A model generated the notes under the pieces. The model had not been told where the DNA came from and did no database searches. It was given only the letters and a program-made list of their open reading frames with translations. This document shows, one piece after another, positions 54,559 through 64,000 of a stretch of 64,000 nucleotides of DNA; within the stretch, counting starts at the first letter, position 1; each line of letters opens with the position of its first letter. Origin of the DNA: CAVTWH01 sp963794685 (lineage in GTDB: Bacteria > Actinomycetota > Actinomycetes > Mycobacteriales > Micromonosporaceae); NCBI GenBank assembly GCA_963794685.1, contig CAWCFK010000020.1, positions 186,001 to 250,000 of the forward strand, given 5' to 3'. The translations under genes were made by a program, and so were the position numbers.

Positions 54559-54618
54559 CCGGCTCCCCCCTCGTCGCCAGAGCGTCGGGCGCCCACCGGA
54601 GGACGGCAGCGGGGTGGG

Positions 54619-55239
54619 TCAGCGGGCGGCCATTGGCTGGAGCCGGTCCCGCCAGACGGCGTCGACCTGGGTCCGCAACTCGTCCACCGAACCGTTGTTG
54701 ACCAACACGATGTCCGCGACCGCCCGGCGCTGCTCGTCGGTGGCCTGCGCGGCGATCCTGGCATGCGCCTGCTCGGGGGTCATCGCCCGGTCCCGGACCA
54801 GCCGGTCGAGACGCACCTGCTCATCCGCCAGCACCACGATCACCAGGTCGTACCCGGCGGCGATGCCGGTCTCCACCAGCAGCGGGATGTCGTTGACGAC
54901 CACCGCGTCGGGCGGCGCGGCGGTGGCGAGCTCGGCAGTACGGGCGCGGACCCGGGGATGGATGATCTGTTCCAGCCGGGCGCGGGCGTCGTCGTCACGG
55001 AAGACGAGCTGGCCGAGTGCCGCCCGGTCCAGCGCGCCGTGCTCGTCCAGGACCCGTGCGCCGAAGGCGGCCACCACCTCGGCGAGCCCGTCGGTGCCGG
55101 GCGCGACGACCGCGCGGGCAAGTTGGTCGGCGTCGATGACCACCGCACCCAACTCCGCCAGCCGGCTGGCCACCGCGCTCTTGCCGGCCCCGATCCCGCC
55201 GGTCAGCCCCACCATCAACATGTGATCAGTGAACCGCAT
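54619..55239 (-). CDS. coaE: dephospho-CoA kinase
   Basis: A 206-residue enzyme for the last step of coenzyme A synthesis. P-loop GLTGGIGAGKSAVA, VIDADQLAR, and NDIPLLVETG (DVPLLFE-like) with IVVLADEQVRLDRLVRDR are the family blocks. Length matches CoaE without the C-terminal extension of mycobacteria. ATG 55239 is preferred over 55221. Next to rpsA, a typical actinobacterial position. Confidence 0.95.
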   Translation of the reverse strand: MRFTDHMLMVGLTGGIGAGKSAVASRLAELGAVVIDADQLARAVVAPGTDGLAEVVAAFGARVLDEHGALDRAALGQLVFRDDDARARLEQIIHPRVRARTAELATAAPPDAVVVNDIPLLVETGIAAGYDLVIVVLADEQVRLDRLVRDRAMTPEQAHARIAAQATDEQRRAVADIVLVNNGSVDELRTQVDAVWRDRLQPMAAR

Positions 55240-55388
55240 CCGTGATCGTGCCGCCCACCGGCCCGGCCCGGCCCGCCCCGACCACGGGCGGCACGGGGAT
55301 CGGGCCGGATTCGGCGTGGCAGTCGCGCGCCGGAAACAATTGTGCTTAAAGTAGTCGTAACAACACTCTAGGTAAGGGAGTACGCGGA

Positions 55389-55652
55389 GTGGCCCAGCAC
55401 CGGACGTATCTCACCGTCGGTCTGCGTCGAGCCCCGCAGTCCACCGGCCGTCCGGCCCGGCACCGCAGCCACGGCCGGCACCCCCGGCGGGTCACGGTGC
55501 TCGGACCGACACCCGGCCGGCACCGGCGCAGCACCGCCCGCCGTCCCCGGCGGCTCAGCGTGCTCGCCGTCGGCGTGCTTGCCGGGGTCACCGTCGTCAG
55601 CGGCTGGTTCGCAGCCTCCGGCGCGGTGGCGATGGCAGCCATGATCCGCTGA
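55389..55652 (+). CDS. small basic protein with a C-terminal membrane helix
   Basis: An 87-residue product: Arg/His-rich N-terminal 55 residues (RRAPQSTGRPARHRSHGRH) followed by a hydrophobic segment (LSVLAVGVLAGVTVVSGWFA). GTG 55389 has AAGGGAG about eight bases upstream and the region upstream (TTGTGCTTAAAGTAGTCGTA) is AT-rich, consistent with a promoter. No family recognised; it could be a real small membrane protein or chance. Confidence 0.5.
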   Translation: MAQHRTYLTVGLRRAPQSTGRPARHRSHGRHPRRVTVLGPTPGRHRRSTARRPRRLSVLAVGVLAGVTVVSGWFAASGAVAMAAMIR

Positions 55653-55699
55653 CGGCGGCGCACAGAAACGCGCACAGAGACCTCACTCCCGGCACACAA

Positions 55700-55737
55700 A
55701 AAGGGCGTGGCCCCGACCGCAGGGTCGGGGCCACGCC
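55700..55737 (-). terminator. strong intrinsic terminator of rpsA
   Basis: GGCGTGGCCCCGACC (55704-55718) pairs perfectly with 55723-55737 over 15 bases with a four-base loop. On the minus strand it is followed by CTTTTTGTG, a T5 tract. It lies 22 bases past the rpsA stop. Confidence 0.92.
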
Positions 55738-55758
55738 TGTGTCAGCGGCGACTGAGCG

Positions 55759-57243
55759 TCAGCTCTTGCCGCCAGCCAGCTTCTCCCGCAGGGCCGCGAG
55801 GGCCTCGTCGGTGGCCAGCGTGCCGGCCGGCTCCTCGGGGGCCTTGGCGGCCGTCGGGGTGGAGCTGGTGATCGGACCGCTGGGGGTCGGCGCGGCCGCC
55901 TCGGCGGCAGCGGCGGCCCGGGAGGTCACCACCTGCTTCTTGTGCGCCTCCCAGCGCACCCGGGCCTCGGCGTACTGCTTCTCCCACAGCTCGCGCTGCT
56001 TGTCGAAGCCCTCGAGCCACTCGCCCGTCTCCGGGTCGAAGCCGTCGGGGTAGATGTAGTTGCCCTCGTTGTCGTAGGTCGCAGACATGCCGTAGAGGGT
56101 CGGGTCGAAGTGCTCCTCGCCCTCGACGAAGCCCTCGTTGGCCTGCTTCAGCGACAGCGAGATGCGGCGACGCTCGAGGTCGATGTCGATGACCTTGACC
56201 ATGACGTCGGAGCCGACCTGGACGACCTGCTCCGGGATCTCCACGTGGCGCTCGGCCAGCTCGGAGATGTGCACCAGGCCCTCGATGCCGTCGTCGACGC
56301 GGACGAACGCACCGAACGGCACCAGCTTGGTGACCTTGCCCGGCACGATCTGCTGGATCGCGTGGGTACGGGCGAACTGGCGCCACGGGTCTTCCTGGGT
56401 CGCCTTGAGCGACAGCGAGACGCGCTCGCGGTCCAGGTCGACGTCGAGCACCTCGACCTCAACCTCCTGGCCGACCTCGACCACCTCGGACGGGTGGTCG
56501 ATGTGCTTCCAGGACAGCTCGGAGACGTGCACCAGACCGTCGACGCCGCCGAGGTCGACGAAGGCACCGAAGTTGACGATGCTCGACACGACACCCTTGC
56601 GGACCTGGCCCTTGGCCAGCTTGTTCAGGAACTCGGTGCGCACCTCGGACTGCGTCTGCTCGAGGTAGGCCCGGCGGGACAGCACCACGTTGTTGCGGTT
56701 CTTGTCCAGCTCGATGATCTTGGCCTCAAGCTCACGCCCGACGTACGGCTGCAGGTCGCGGACCCGACGCATCTCGACCAGCGACGCGGGCAGGAAGCCG
56801 CGCAGGCCGATGTCGATGATCAGACCACCCTTGACGACCTCGATGACCGAGCCACGGACCACACCGTCGTCTTCCTTGATCTTCTCGATCGTGCCCCACG
56901 CCCGCTCGTACTGCGCGCGCTTCTTCGAGAGGATCAGCCGACCTTCCTTGTCCTCCTTCTGGAGGACCAGGGCCTCGACGTGGTCTCCCACGGAGACGAC
57001 ATCGGCCGGGTCGACGTCGTGCTTGATCGACAACTCGCGCGAGGGGATGACACCCTCGGTCTTGTAGCCGATGTCGAGCAGGACCTCGTCCCGGTCGACC
57101 TTGACGATGGTGCCTTCGACAATGTCGCCATCGTTGAAGTACTTGATCGTCTCATCGATCGCGGCGAGGAAGTCTTCCTCAGAGCCGATGTCGTTGATGG
57201 CGATCGTGTTGACGCTCGAGGTGGCCTCGATGCTGCTCGTCAT
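55759..57243 (-). CDS. rpsA: 30S ribosomal protein S1
   Basis: A 494-residue protein with four S1 RNA-binding repeats (about residues 35-105, 120-190, 205-275, 290-365); repeats three and four show LVHVSELSWKHIDHPSEVV and LVHISELAERHVEIPEQVV. The C-terminal tail is acidic then Ala/Pro-rich, as in actinobacterial S1, which are shorter than the six-repeat E. coli protein. ATG 57243; the open frame continues upstream but loses similarity. It binds mRNA at the ribosome. Ends in a T-tract terminator. Confidence 0.97.
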   Translation of the reverse strand: MTSSIEATSSVNTIAINDIGSEEDFLAAIDETIKYFNDGDIVEGTIVKVDRDEVLLDIGYKTEGVIPSRELSIKHDVDPADVVSVGDHVEALVLQKEDKEGRLILSKKRAQYERAWGTIEKIKEDDGVVRGSVIEVVKGGLIIDIGLRGFLPASLVEMRRVRDLQPYVGRELEAKIIELDKNRNNVVLSRRAYLEQTQSEVRTEFLNKLAKGQVRKGVVSSIVNFGAFVDLGGVDGLVHVSELSWKHIDHPSEVVEVGQEVEVEVLDVDLDRERVSLSLKATQEDPWRQFARTHAIQQIVPGKVTKLVPFGAFVRVDDGIEGLVHISELAERHVEIPEQVVQVGSDVMVKVIDIDLERRRISLSLKQANEGFVEGEEHFDPTLYGMSATYDNEGNYIYPDGFDPETGEWLEGFDKQRELWEKQYAEARVRWEAHKKQVVTSRAAAAAEAAAPTPSGPITSSTPTAAKAPEEPAGTLATDEALAALREKLAGGKS

Positions 57244-57483
57244 GTGGGCTGTTGCTCCGGTCGGATGATGTCGTTGGTCAAGACACGCCCCGCGGGTTCG
57301 CCGCTGGACACGCCCCATCAATCACCGCATGATCATGGGATTCTGTCCGGCGGCCGCGGACCTGCTCCCTACCGAGATGCGCGACCCACGAGTGCATCGA
57401 CTAGCTTACCGTGCGCATTACCACACCATGCAAGGGCTCCCCCAGGGTGAGCGGGGCTCTTGCCCAACATCGAGGGGTGCGGC

Positions 57484-58297
57484 GTGACAATCGGGGACGC
57501 TGGGTCCGCAGTGACCCGCCGCTCAGTGAGCCGGGCGGAGACCCGCCGCGCCTCGCGCGCCTGGTGGGACGCTGACGCCGACGCCTACCAGGCCGAGCAC
57601 GGCGCGTTCCTGGGCGACGTGGCGCTGCGCTGGTGCCCGGAGGGGCTGCTGGAGTCGCAGGCCGGGCTGCTCGGCCCGCTGGTCGGGGCGCGGGTGCTGG
57701 AACTGGGCTGCGGCGCGGCCGCGGGCGCGCGCTGGCTGGCCACCCAGGGCGCCACGGTGGTCGGGCTGGACCTGTCCGCCGGCATGCTGCGGCACGCCCG
57801 CGCCACCGGCGAGACAACGGGGGTACGCGGTACCGCTGGTCCAGGCGGACGCCCTGGCTCTGCCGTTCGCCGACGGGGCCTTCGACATCGTGGGTACCGC
57901 CTTCGGCGCGATCCCGTTCGTCGAGGACTCGGCCGCCGCGATGCGGGAAGTCTTCCGGGTACTGCGGCCGGGCGGGCGCTGGGTGTTCTCGATCACCCAC
58001 CCGATGCGCTGGATCTTCCTGGACGACCCGGGCGAGGGCGGGCTGGTCGCCGTGCACTCCTACTTCGACCGGCGACCCTACGTCGAGCAGGACGAGACCG
58101 GCGCGGCCAGCTACGTGGAGCAGCACCGTACCCTCGGCGACCGGATCCGCGAGCTGGTCGCCGCCGGCTTCGTGCTGGACGACCTGGTAGAGCCCGACTG
58201 GCCGGCCGACAACGACCAGGTGTGGGGCCAGTGGAGCCCGCTACGCGGCCGGCTGTTCCCGGGCACCGCCATCTTCGTCAGCCATAGGCCCAACTGA
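57484..58297 (+). pseudogene. class I SAM-dependent methyltransferase, one +1 frameshift
   Basis: Corrected length 270 codons. RASRAWWDADADAYQAEHGA opens the family (often called UbiE/MenG-like or mycothiol-region methyltransferase); VLELGCGAAAGARWL is the SAM motif. The frame changes at about 57829 (GTACGCGGTACC, one G too many) and resumes VPLVQADALALPFADGAFDI, ending FVSHRPN. GTG 57484 has GAGGGG upstream. The last 25 bases, with the TGA, are present three times in tandem. Substrate unknown. Confidence 0.85.
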
Positions 58298-58347
58298 CTT
58301 CGTCAGCCACCGGCCCAACTGACTTCGTCAGCCACCGGCCGGCCTGA
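58273..58347. repeat. 25-bp tandem repeat, three copies, each ending at a stop codon
   Basis: Units at 58273, 58298 and 58323; each ends in TGA and the first carries the real stop of the methyltransferase gene. CTTCGTCAGCCACCGGCC is the shared core. Confidence 0.92.
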
Positions 58348-58376
58348 TCCACACCCGGACCCCCGGCCCCGGCGCG

Positions 58377-58382
58377 TACGGT
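58377..58382 (+). promoter_or_regulatory. -10 element, leaderless start of dppA
   Basis: TACGGT ends six bases before the GTG at 58389. Confidence 0.5.
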
Positions 58383-58388
58383 CGGGGC

Positions 58389-59216
58389 GTGAAGGTCTAC
58401 ATCTCGGTGGACATGGAGGGCGTCGCCGGCATCGTCGACTGGGCCCAGTGCGTGCGCACCGGCGAGGACTACGCGCTCGGCCGGGACCTGGTGCTCGGTG
58501 AGGTGAACGCGGCGATCGAGGGCGCGGTGGCCGCGGGGGCCACCGAGGTTCTGGTGAACGACGCGCACTCGGTGATGCGCAACCTGCCGCCCGCCCAGCT
58601 CGCCGGGCGGGCGTCGTACCTGTCCGGCAGCTTCAAGCCCTGGTACATGATGCAGGGCCTGGACGACACCTTCGCGGCGGTGGTCTTCCTCGGGTACCAC
58701 GCGGCGATGGCGACGCCGGGCATCCTCGGGCACACCTACAACCCGCGGGCGATCGCGGAGGTCCGCCTCAACGGGACGGTAACCGGCGAGGCCGGGCTGA
58801 ACGCGCTCGCGGCCCAGCACTTCGAGGTGCCGGTCGCGGTGATCACCGGGGACCAGTACGTCGGGCCGGAGGCGGAGCCGTTCTGTCCGGGCATCCTGGC
58901 CGTGCAGGTGAAGACCTCGGCGAGCCGGTACGCGGCGGAGAACCTGCACCCGGCACGGGCGTGCGAGCTGGTCGCCGAGGGCGTGCAGCAGGCACTGGCC
59001 GGTCTGGAGCAGTTGCGGGCGCCGCAGATCGCGCTACCCGCAACGATCGAGGTGGACTTCGTCAGCCCGGACATGGCCGAGCAGGCGAGCTGGGTACGCG
59101 GCGTCACGCAGACAGGTCCGGTGACGGTCACCTTCACCGACGACGACCCGCTGCGACTGTTCCGCACCTTCCTCACCCTGGTCTACCTGACCCGCTCCCT
59201 GATGGAAGCCCGCTGA
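58389..59216 (+). CDS. dppA: M55-family D-aminopeptidase (DppA type)
   Basis: A 275-residue zinc aminopeptidase. The N-terminus KVYISVDMEGVAGIVDW carries the SxDxEG motif; VLVNDAHSVMRNLPP and FLGYHAAMATPGILGHT provide further metal ligands. Complete length. DppA enzymes cleave D-amino-acid dipeptides, for example D-Ala-D-Ala, and form a decameric ring. The start is leaderless-looking (GTG). It is not followed by dpp transport genes here. Confidence 0.95.
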   Translation: MKVYISVDMEGVAGIVDWAQCVRTGEDYALGRDLVLGEVNAAIEGAVAAGATEVLVNDAHSVMRNLPPAQLAGRASYLSGSFKPWYMMQGLDDTFAAVVFLGYHAAMATPGILGHTYNPRAIAEVRLNGTVTGEAGLNALAAQHFEVPVAVITGDQYVGPEAEPFCPGILAVQVKTSASRYAAENLHPARACELVAEGVQQALAGLEQLRAPQIALPATIEVDFVSPDMAEQASWVRGVTQTGPVTVTFTDDDPLRLFRTFLTLVYLTRSLMEAR

Positions 59217-59252
59217 GCCGACCCAGCTGAGTTGAGGCCCACCAGGCAGCTC

Positions 59253-61938
59253 TCAGTGGTCGGCGGCGTCCCAGTTGGCGCCGGAGCCGACGGAGACCTC
59301 CAGCGGCACGTCCAATGGGTACGCGCCGCCCATCTGCGCGCGGACCAGCGCCTCCAACTCGTCGCGCTCACCGTCGGCCACCTCGAAGACGAGTTCGTCG
59401 TGCACCTGCAGCAGCATCCGGGAGCGCAGCTTCGCCGCCCGCATCGCGACGTCGACGCGCAGCATCGCCACCTTGATCAGGTCGGCCGCGGAGCCCTGGA
59501 TCGGCGCGTTGAGGGCCATCCGCTCGGCCATCTCCCGGCGCTGGCGGTTGTCGCTGTTGAGGTCCGGCAGGTACCGCCGCCGGCCGAGCACCGTCTCGGT
59601 GTACCCGTCCCGGCGCGCCGCGTCCACGATGACCCGCAGGTAGTCGCGTACCCCGCCGAACCGGGTGAAGTACTCCTCCATCAGGCCGGTCGCCTCGGCC
59701 GGGCTGATGCCGAGCTGCTGGGCCAGGCCGAAGGCGCTCAGCCCGTACGCCAGGCCGTAGTTCATCGCCTTGATCTTGCTGCGCTGGGCGTGGCTGACCT
59801 CGGTCGGGTCGACGGCGAACACCGAGGAGGCGGTGGAGGCGTGGAAGTCGAAGCCGGAGTTGAACGCCTCGATCAGCGCCTCGTCCCGGGACAGGTGCGC
59901 CATCAGCCGCATCTCGATCTGGCTGTAGTCGGCAGTCAGCAGGCTCTCGCAGCCGGCCCCCACCACGAAGGCGCGCCGGATGCGCCGCCCCTCGGCTGTG
60001 CGGATCGGGATGTTCTGCAGGTTGGGGTCGGTACTGGACAGCCGCCCGGTGGCCGCCACTGTCTGGTTGTAGGTGGTGTGGATGCGTCCGTCGTCGCTGA
60101 TCGACTTGAGCAGACCGTCCACGGTGGACTTCAGCCTGGCCACGTCCCGGTGCCGCAGCAGGTGCTCAAGCAGCGGGTGCTCGGTCTGCGCGAACAGCCA
60201 GGCCAGCGCGTCCGCGTCGGTGGTGTACCCGGTCTTGATCTTCTTGGTCTTGGGTAGCGCAAGCTCGGTGAAGAGAATCTCCTGGAGCTGCTTGGGCGAG
60301 CCGAGGTTGAACTCGCGCCCGATGACCGCGTACGCGGCCTGGGCCGCCGCCTTCACCTCGGCCGCGAACTGCGCCTCCAACTCCGACAGATAGTGCGTGT
60401 CGGCGGCGATGCCGGCCTGCTCCATCGCGGCCAGCACGTCGACCAGCGGCAGCTCGACCTCGCGCAGCAGCCGGGTGGCGCTGTCGCCGTCGCGGGACAG
60501 CTCCGCGCCGATCGCGTCGGCCAGGTCGAGGGTTGCCCTGGCCCGCAGCATCAGCGACTGCTCCACCTCGGCGTTGCCCAGCCCCTCGAAGCTGAGCTGG
60601 CCGTCGTCGCGCGCCTCCACCCGCAGCTCCCGTTGCAGGTAGCGCAGCGCCAGGTCGGTCAGGTCGTAGGAGCGCTGGTCGGGACGGGCCAGGTAGGCGG
60701 CGAGCGCGGTGTCGGTGGCGACCCCGTGCAGGGTCCAGCCCCGGGCCGCGAAGGCCAGCCGGGCCGGCTTGGTGTCGTGCAGCACCTTGGGCCGGGCTGG
60801 GTCGGCCAGCCAGTCGGCGACCGCCGTGTCGTCGTCGGGCTCCAGGGCGGCCGGATCGAACCAGCCGGCCGCGCCGTCGGCGGTGGCCACGGCGACCCCG
60901 TTGAGCGAGCCGGTACCCCGGCCGAAGCTGCCGGAGACGGCCACCCCGACAGCGGCGTCGGTGGCGTGCGCGGCCAGCCAACCGGCGACCTCGCCCGCGC
61001 CGAGCAGCTCGCCGGTCAGGTCGAAGCCGGCCTCCGCCTCCGGTTCGACGGCTTCGAGGTACTGGTAGAGCCGGTCGCGCAGGACCCGGAACTCGAGCGC
61101 GTCGAAGAGCTGGTGCACCGCCTCCCGGTTCCAGCCGTGCCACTTCACGTCTTCCGGGCCGATCGGCAGTTCCAGGTCGTCGACGAGCTTGTTGAGCTGG
61201 TAGTTGCGCAGCACGCCGGCGAGGTGCTCGCGCAGCGACTCGCCGGCCTTGCCCTTGATCTCGTCGACGTGCGCGACCAGCTCGTCCAGCGAGCCGTACT
61301 GCACGATCCATTTCGCCGCGGTCTTCGGCCCGACGCCGGGCACGCCCGGGCAGGTTGTCGCTGTCCTCGCCGACCAGGGCGGCCAGGTCGCGGTAGCGGT
61401 CGGGGCCGACGCCGTAGCGGGCGGTGACCGCCGCCGGGGTCATCCGGTCCATCTCGGAGACGCCGCGCTTGAGGTAGAGCACGGTGACGGCCTCGTCGTC
61501 GATGAGCTGGAAGGCGTCCCGGTCGCCGGTGATCACGCCGACCTGCATGCCGGCCGCCCGGCCCTGGGTCGCCAGCGTGGCGATCACGTCGTCGGCCTCG
61601 TAGTGCACCTTGTCGACCCACGGGATGCCGAGGGTGGCCAGCACTTCCTTGATCAGGTCGACCTGGCCGGCGAAGGCGGACGGCGACTCACTGCGCTTTG
61701 CCTTGTATTCGGCGTAGGCGTCGCGCCGGAACGAGGCGCGGGAAACGTCGAAGGCGACCACGATGTGCGTCGGCTGCTCGTCGCGGAGCATGTTGATCAA
61801 CATCGAGGTGAAGCCGAAGACGGCGTTGGTCACCTGGCCCGTGCTGGTGGAGAAGTTCTCCGCCGGCAGGGCGAAGAACGCCCGGTAGGCCAGTGAGTGG
61901 CCGTCCAGCAGCAGCAGTTTGGGCTTGTCGGTGCTCAC
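59253..61938 (-). pseudogene. polA: DNA polymerase I, one +1 frameshift
   Basis: Corrected length 894 codons, normal for actinobacterial PolA. N-terminal 5' nuclease domain (KLLLLDGHSLAYRAFFALPA; YEADDVIATLA; GVGPKTAAKW helix-hairpin-helix); a middle exonuclease-like domain with its acidic residues replaced (inactive, as usual in this group); C-terminal polymerase with motif A DYSQIEMRLMAHL, motif B SKIKAMNYGLAYGL and motif C QVHDELVFEV. The frame breaks at about 61345-61347, where a run reads CCCGGG in place of CCGGG, splitting GEDSDNLPG from VPGVGP. GTG 61938 lies six bases after TAGGCT (leaderless). As a core gene it argues that the break is a sequence error. Confidence 0.92.
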
Positions 61939-61975
61939 GCCGCGAGCCTAGCCGTACCCCCCGACAAGCGGCCAA

Positions 61976-62025
61976 ACCCGCCGGCCGGCCGCCCAGGTGT
62001 GGCGCGGACGGCCGGTCCGGCGGGT
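61976..62025 (-). terminator. GC-rich hairpin after the ABC ATPase gene
   Basis: ACCCGCCGG (61976-61984) pairs with CCGGCGGGT (62017-62025), with inner GGCCG/CGGCC pairing. It starts inside the last codon of the ABC ATPase gene (minus strand). Confidence 0.5.
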
Positions 62026-62828
62026 CAGAGCACCTTGGCCAGGAACGTGCGGGTACGCGTGTGCTGCGGGTCGGCGAGCACCTGACGCGGCGGTCCCGAC
62101 TCGACCACCACGCCCTCGTCCATGAAGACCAGGCTGTCGCCGACCTCGCGGGCGAAGCCGATCTCGTGGGTCACCACGATCATCGTCATCCCCTCGGCGG
62201 CCAGGTCCTTCATCACGTCCAGCACCTCGCCCACCAGCTCCGGGTCGAGCGCGCTGGTCGGCTCGTCGAAGAGCATCAGCTTCGGGCGCATGGCCAGCGC
62301 CCGGGCGATCGCCACCCGCTGCTGCTGGCCGCCGGAGAGCTGGCCGGGGTAGGCGCCCACCTTGTCGGCCAGGCCCACCCGGTTCAGCAGGGCGGCGGCC
62401 CGCTCGCGGGCGGCCGGCTTCGACTCGCGCAGCACCCGGCACGGCGCCTCGACCACGTTGTCCAGCACGGTCATGTGCGGGAACAGGTTGAACCGCTGGA
62501 AGACCATGCCGATCGAGCGGCGCTGCCGGGAGATCTCCCGGTCCCGCAGCTCGTGCAGCTTGTCGCCGCGCTGGCGGTACCCCATCAGCTCGTCGTCCAC
62601 CCAGATCCGGCCGGCGTCGATCCGCTCCAGGTGGTTCACGCAGCGCAGCAGCGTGGACTTGCCGGAGCCGGACGGCCCGATCACCACGCTCACCTCGCCC
62701 GAGCGCACGACCAGGTCGATCCCGTTGAGCACCGGCAGCGAGCCGAAGGACTTGTGCACGTTGTCCACCCGGACCATCACGTCGCCCGCGGACGCCCCGA
62801 CGGAGTCCAGGTCCAGGTCAGTGTCCAT
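62025..62828 (-). CDS. polar amino-acid ABC transporter ATP-binding protein
   Basis: A 267-residue ATPase of the GlnQ/HisP class: Walker A GPSGSGKSTLL, Q-loop FQRFNLFPHMTV, signature LSGGQQQRVAIA, Walker B LMLFDEPTSALDPE, H-loop VTHE. Its ATG overlaps the permease gene end by 11 bases, and the order binding protein, permease, ATPase is complete at the window edge. Specificity is likely a polar amino acid, but not fixed by the ATPase. Confidence 0.95.
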   Translation of the reverse strand: MDTDLDLDSVGASAGDVMVRVDNVHKSFGSLPVLNGIDLVVRSGEVSVVIGPSGSGKSTLLRCVNHLERIDAGRIWVDDELMGYRQRGDKLHELRDREISRQRRSIGMVFQRFNLFPHMTVLDNVVEAPCRVLRESKPAARERAAALLNRVGLADKVGAYPGQLSGGQQQRVAIARALAMRPKLMLFDEPTSALDPELVGEVLDVMKDLAAEGMTMIVVTHEIGFAREVGDSLVFMDEGVVVESGPPRQVLADPQHTRTRTFLAKVL

Positions 62829-63942
62829 GGCCGGTACCCATCACGTCGATCACCTGCGGGCCTGCGGCCGGTAGCGTCCCAGCGCCGCCGGTCAGCTGGG
62901 CCGCCGGGCCGCCGGCACCCGGAGTCCCAGGGCCGCCGACCGGCTGCGGGGACCTGCCCCGCCGCGCGGCGCGCCCGCCGTAGCCGCGGGAGAAGTAGCG
63001 CTCCACGTAGTACTGCACCACCATCAGGATGCTGGACAGGATCAGGTACCACAGGCAGGCCGCGACCAGCGCCGGGAACACCTTGAAGGTGCGGCTGCCG
63101 ATCGCCTGCAACTGGAAGAACAACTCGGTGGCCACCGGCACGTAGGCGACCAGCGAGGTGTCCTTGAGCATGGCGATCGTCTCGTTGCCGGTCGGCGGCA
63201 CGATCACCCGCATCGCCTGCGGCAGCACCACCCGGCGCAACACCTGGCCGTTGTTGAGGCCCAGCGCCTCGGCCGCCTCCCGCTGACCCGGGTCGACCGA
63301 GGAGATGCCGGCCCGGACGATCTCGGCCATGTAGGCCGCCTCGGACAGCGACAGCGCCAGCAGCCCGGCGAGGAAGCCGGAGAGCAGGTCCCGGGAGTTG
63401 ACCTCCCAGATCCGGGCGGAGAAGTCGTGGAAGCCGAAGAGCTCACCGAGCTGTCGGTCGAACGGCACCCCCAGCCCGACCCGGCCCCACAGGATGCCGA
63501 CGTTGCCGAACAGCACGCACAGCACCAGCCGGGGGATGGCCCGGAAGAACCAGGTGTACCCGAACGCCACGGCGCGCAGGATCGGGTTGGGCGACAGCCG
63601 CATCACCGCGATCACCACGCCCAGGCTGACGCCGAGGAGCATGGCGAGCACGGTAAGCAGGATCGAGCCGCGCAGACCGGTCAGTACCGGCCCGGTGAAC
63701 ATGATGCCGCGCAGGCCGTCGCCGTAGCTGACGAAGATCGAGTACCACTGGAACTGGTCGTTGGTGACCAGCAGGTGCACGAACATCGCCACCAGGACAG
63801 CGAGCACCGCCACCCCGATCCAGCGACCGGGGTGGCGCACGGGCACGGCGCGGATCGGCTCCGGCCGCGCCCGTGGCGAGGTGGTGGACCCGGGGCCGGT
63901 CGGTGCTGGCTGCGCCGGCTCGGGTGGGGACTGCTCGGACAT
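62818..63942 (-). CDS. polar amino-acid ABC transporter permease
   Basis: A 374-residue permease of the HisM/GlnP class. A Pro-rich cytoplasmic N-terminus precedes the first helix (GVAVLAVLVAMFVHLLV) and later helices; the EAA loop reads EAAEALGLNNGQVLRRVVLPQA, split here for length as EAAEALGLNNG and VVLPQAMRVI. The C-terminus is Gly/Pro-rich. ATG 63942 lies two bases after the preceding stop. Only one permease is visible, so it may form a homodimer. Confidence 0.93.
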   Translation of the reverse strand: MSEQSPPEPAQPAPTGPGSTTSPRARPEPIRAVPVRHPGRWIGVAVLAVLVAMFVHLLVTNDQFQWYSIFVSYGDGLRGIMFTGPVLTGLRGSILLTVLAMLLGVSLGVVIAVMRLSPNPILRAVAFGYTWFFRAIPRLVLCVLFGNVGILWGRVGLGVPFDRQLGELFGFHDFSARIWEVNSRDLLSGFLAGLLALSLSEAAYMAEIVRAGISSVDPGQREAAEALGLNNGQVLRRVVLPQAMRVIVPPTGNETIAMLKDTSLVAYVPVATELFFQLQAIGSRTFKVFPALVAACLWYLILSSILMVVQYYVERYFSRGYGGRAARRGRSPQPVGGPGTPGAGGPAAQLTGGAGTLPAAGPQVIDVMGTGHGH

Positions 63943-63944
63943 GC

Positions 63945-64000
63945 TCAGTCGGTCGGGTTGACTTCGGGCGTGACGATCGCGCCGGCGCCGACGCCCCACC
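63945..64000 (-). CDS. ABC transporter substrate-binding protein, C-terminal end only
   Basis: The last 18 codons read WGVGAGAIVTPEVNPTD and stop at 63945. This closely resembles the C-terminus of actinobacterial amino-acid-binding proteins (WG...GAI..P.VNP). The rest lies beyond the window. It is the first gene of the transporter operon, with a two-base gap to the permease. Confidence 0.7.
   Translation of the reverse strand, partial: WGVGAGAIVTPEVNPTD

Overview
The window is 64 kb of very GC-rich DNA, with many GTG starts, four-base stop/start overlaps and leaderless-looking promoters. Together with RpsA, TypA, PolA, UvrB, CoaE, a class F sortase and a MEDS-domain anti-sigma-like protein, this points to a filamentous actinomycete. 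Micromonosporaceae is my inference; there is no rRNA to confirm it.

Left third (1-29.7 kb), accessory. The window opens inside a four-gene operon: nitric oxide synthase oxygenase, a flavohaemoglobin-like globin-reductase, a coiled-coil protein and an unrecognised protein, joined by 4-13 base overlaps. Next come an SRPBCC/TIGR03086 pair and a decayed junction holding an ArsR tail and a kinase TPR remnant. Then two consecutive membrane-anchored STAND (NB-ARC-like) ATPases with C-terminal helical repeats, a frameshifted second-copy argS, a GNAT, an S41-like protease, a VapC remnant and a frameshifted LuxR (LAL) regulator. Three alpha/beta hydrolases and an SDR follow, with a 27-bp hairpin repeat array between the last hydrolase and the SDR. 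After that are a nitronate monooxygenase, a glycosyltransferase-acyltransferase fusion, a Phd/VapC pair, an NfeD-flotillin fusion, a frameshifted MFS exporter, an AraC regulator and a small protein with winged-helix-like character.

Middle (29.7-49.6 kb), mixed. A MEDS/anti-sigma-like sensor is followed by a degenerate GGDEF-EAL membrane protein, a class F sortase with a DUF4397 surface protein, a large polytopic membrane protein and a DedA-PAP2 fusion. TypA, a TPR-S41 protein, a zinc-ribbon membrane protein and a tyrosine phosphatase lead to TerC, which sits behind a convincing yybP-ykoY (manganese) riboswitch. PnuC-NadR (NAD salvage) is divergent from a LarA-like protein. A frameshifted ABM monooxygenase and a ClpX-type zinc finger/HTH protein with two operator-like palindromes close this part.

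Right part (49.6-64 kb), mostly core. It holds a secreted GDSL esterase, uvrB, a secreted two-module protein, coaE, rpsA with a strong terminator, a frameshifted methyltransferase, a DppA-type aminopeptidase, polA (also frameshifted) and a polar amino-acid ABC transporter running off the right edge.

Two features recur across the window. Five genes (argS, LuxR, ABM, methyltransferase, polA) are broken only by one-base insertions, eight in all, which looks more like base-calling error than decay. Several gene ends carry short tandem duplications that include the stop codon.
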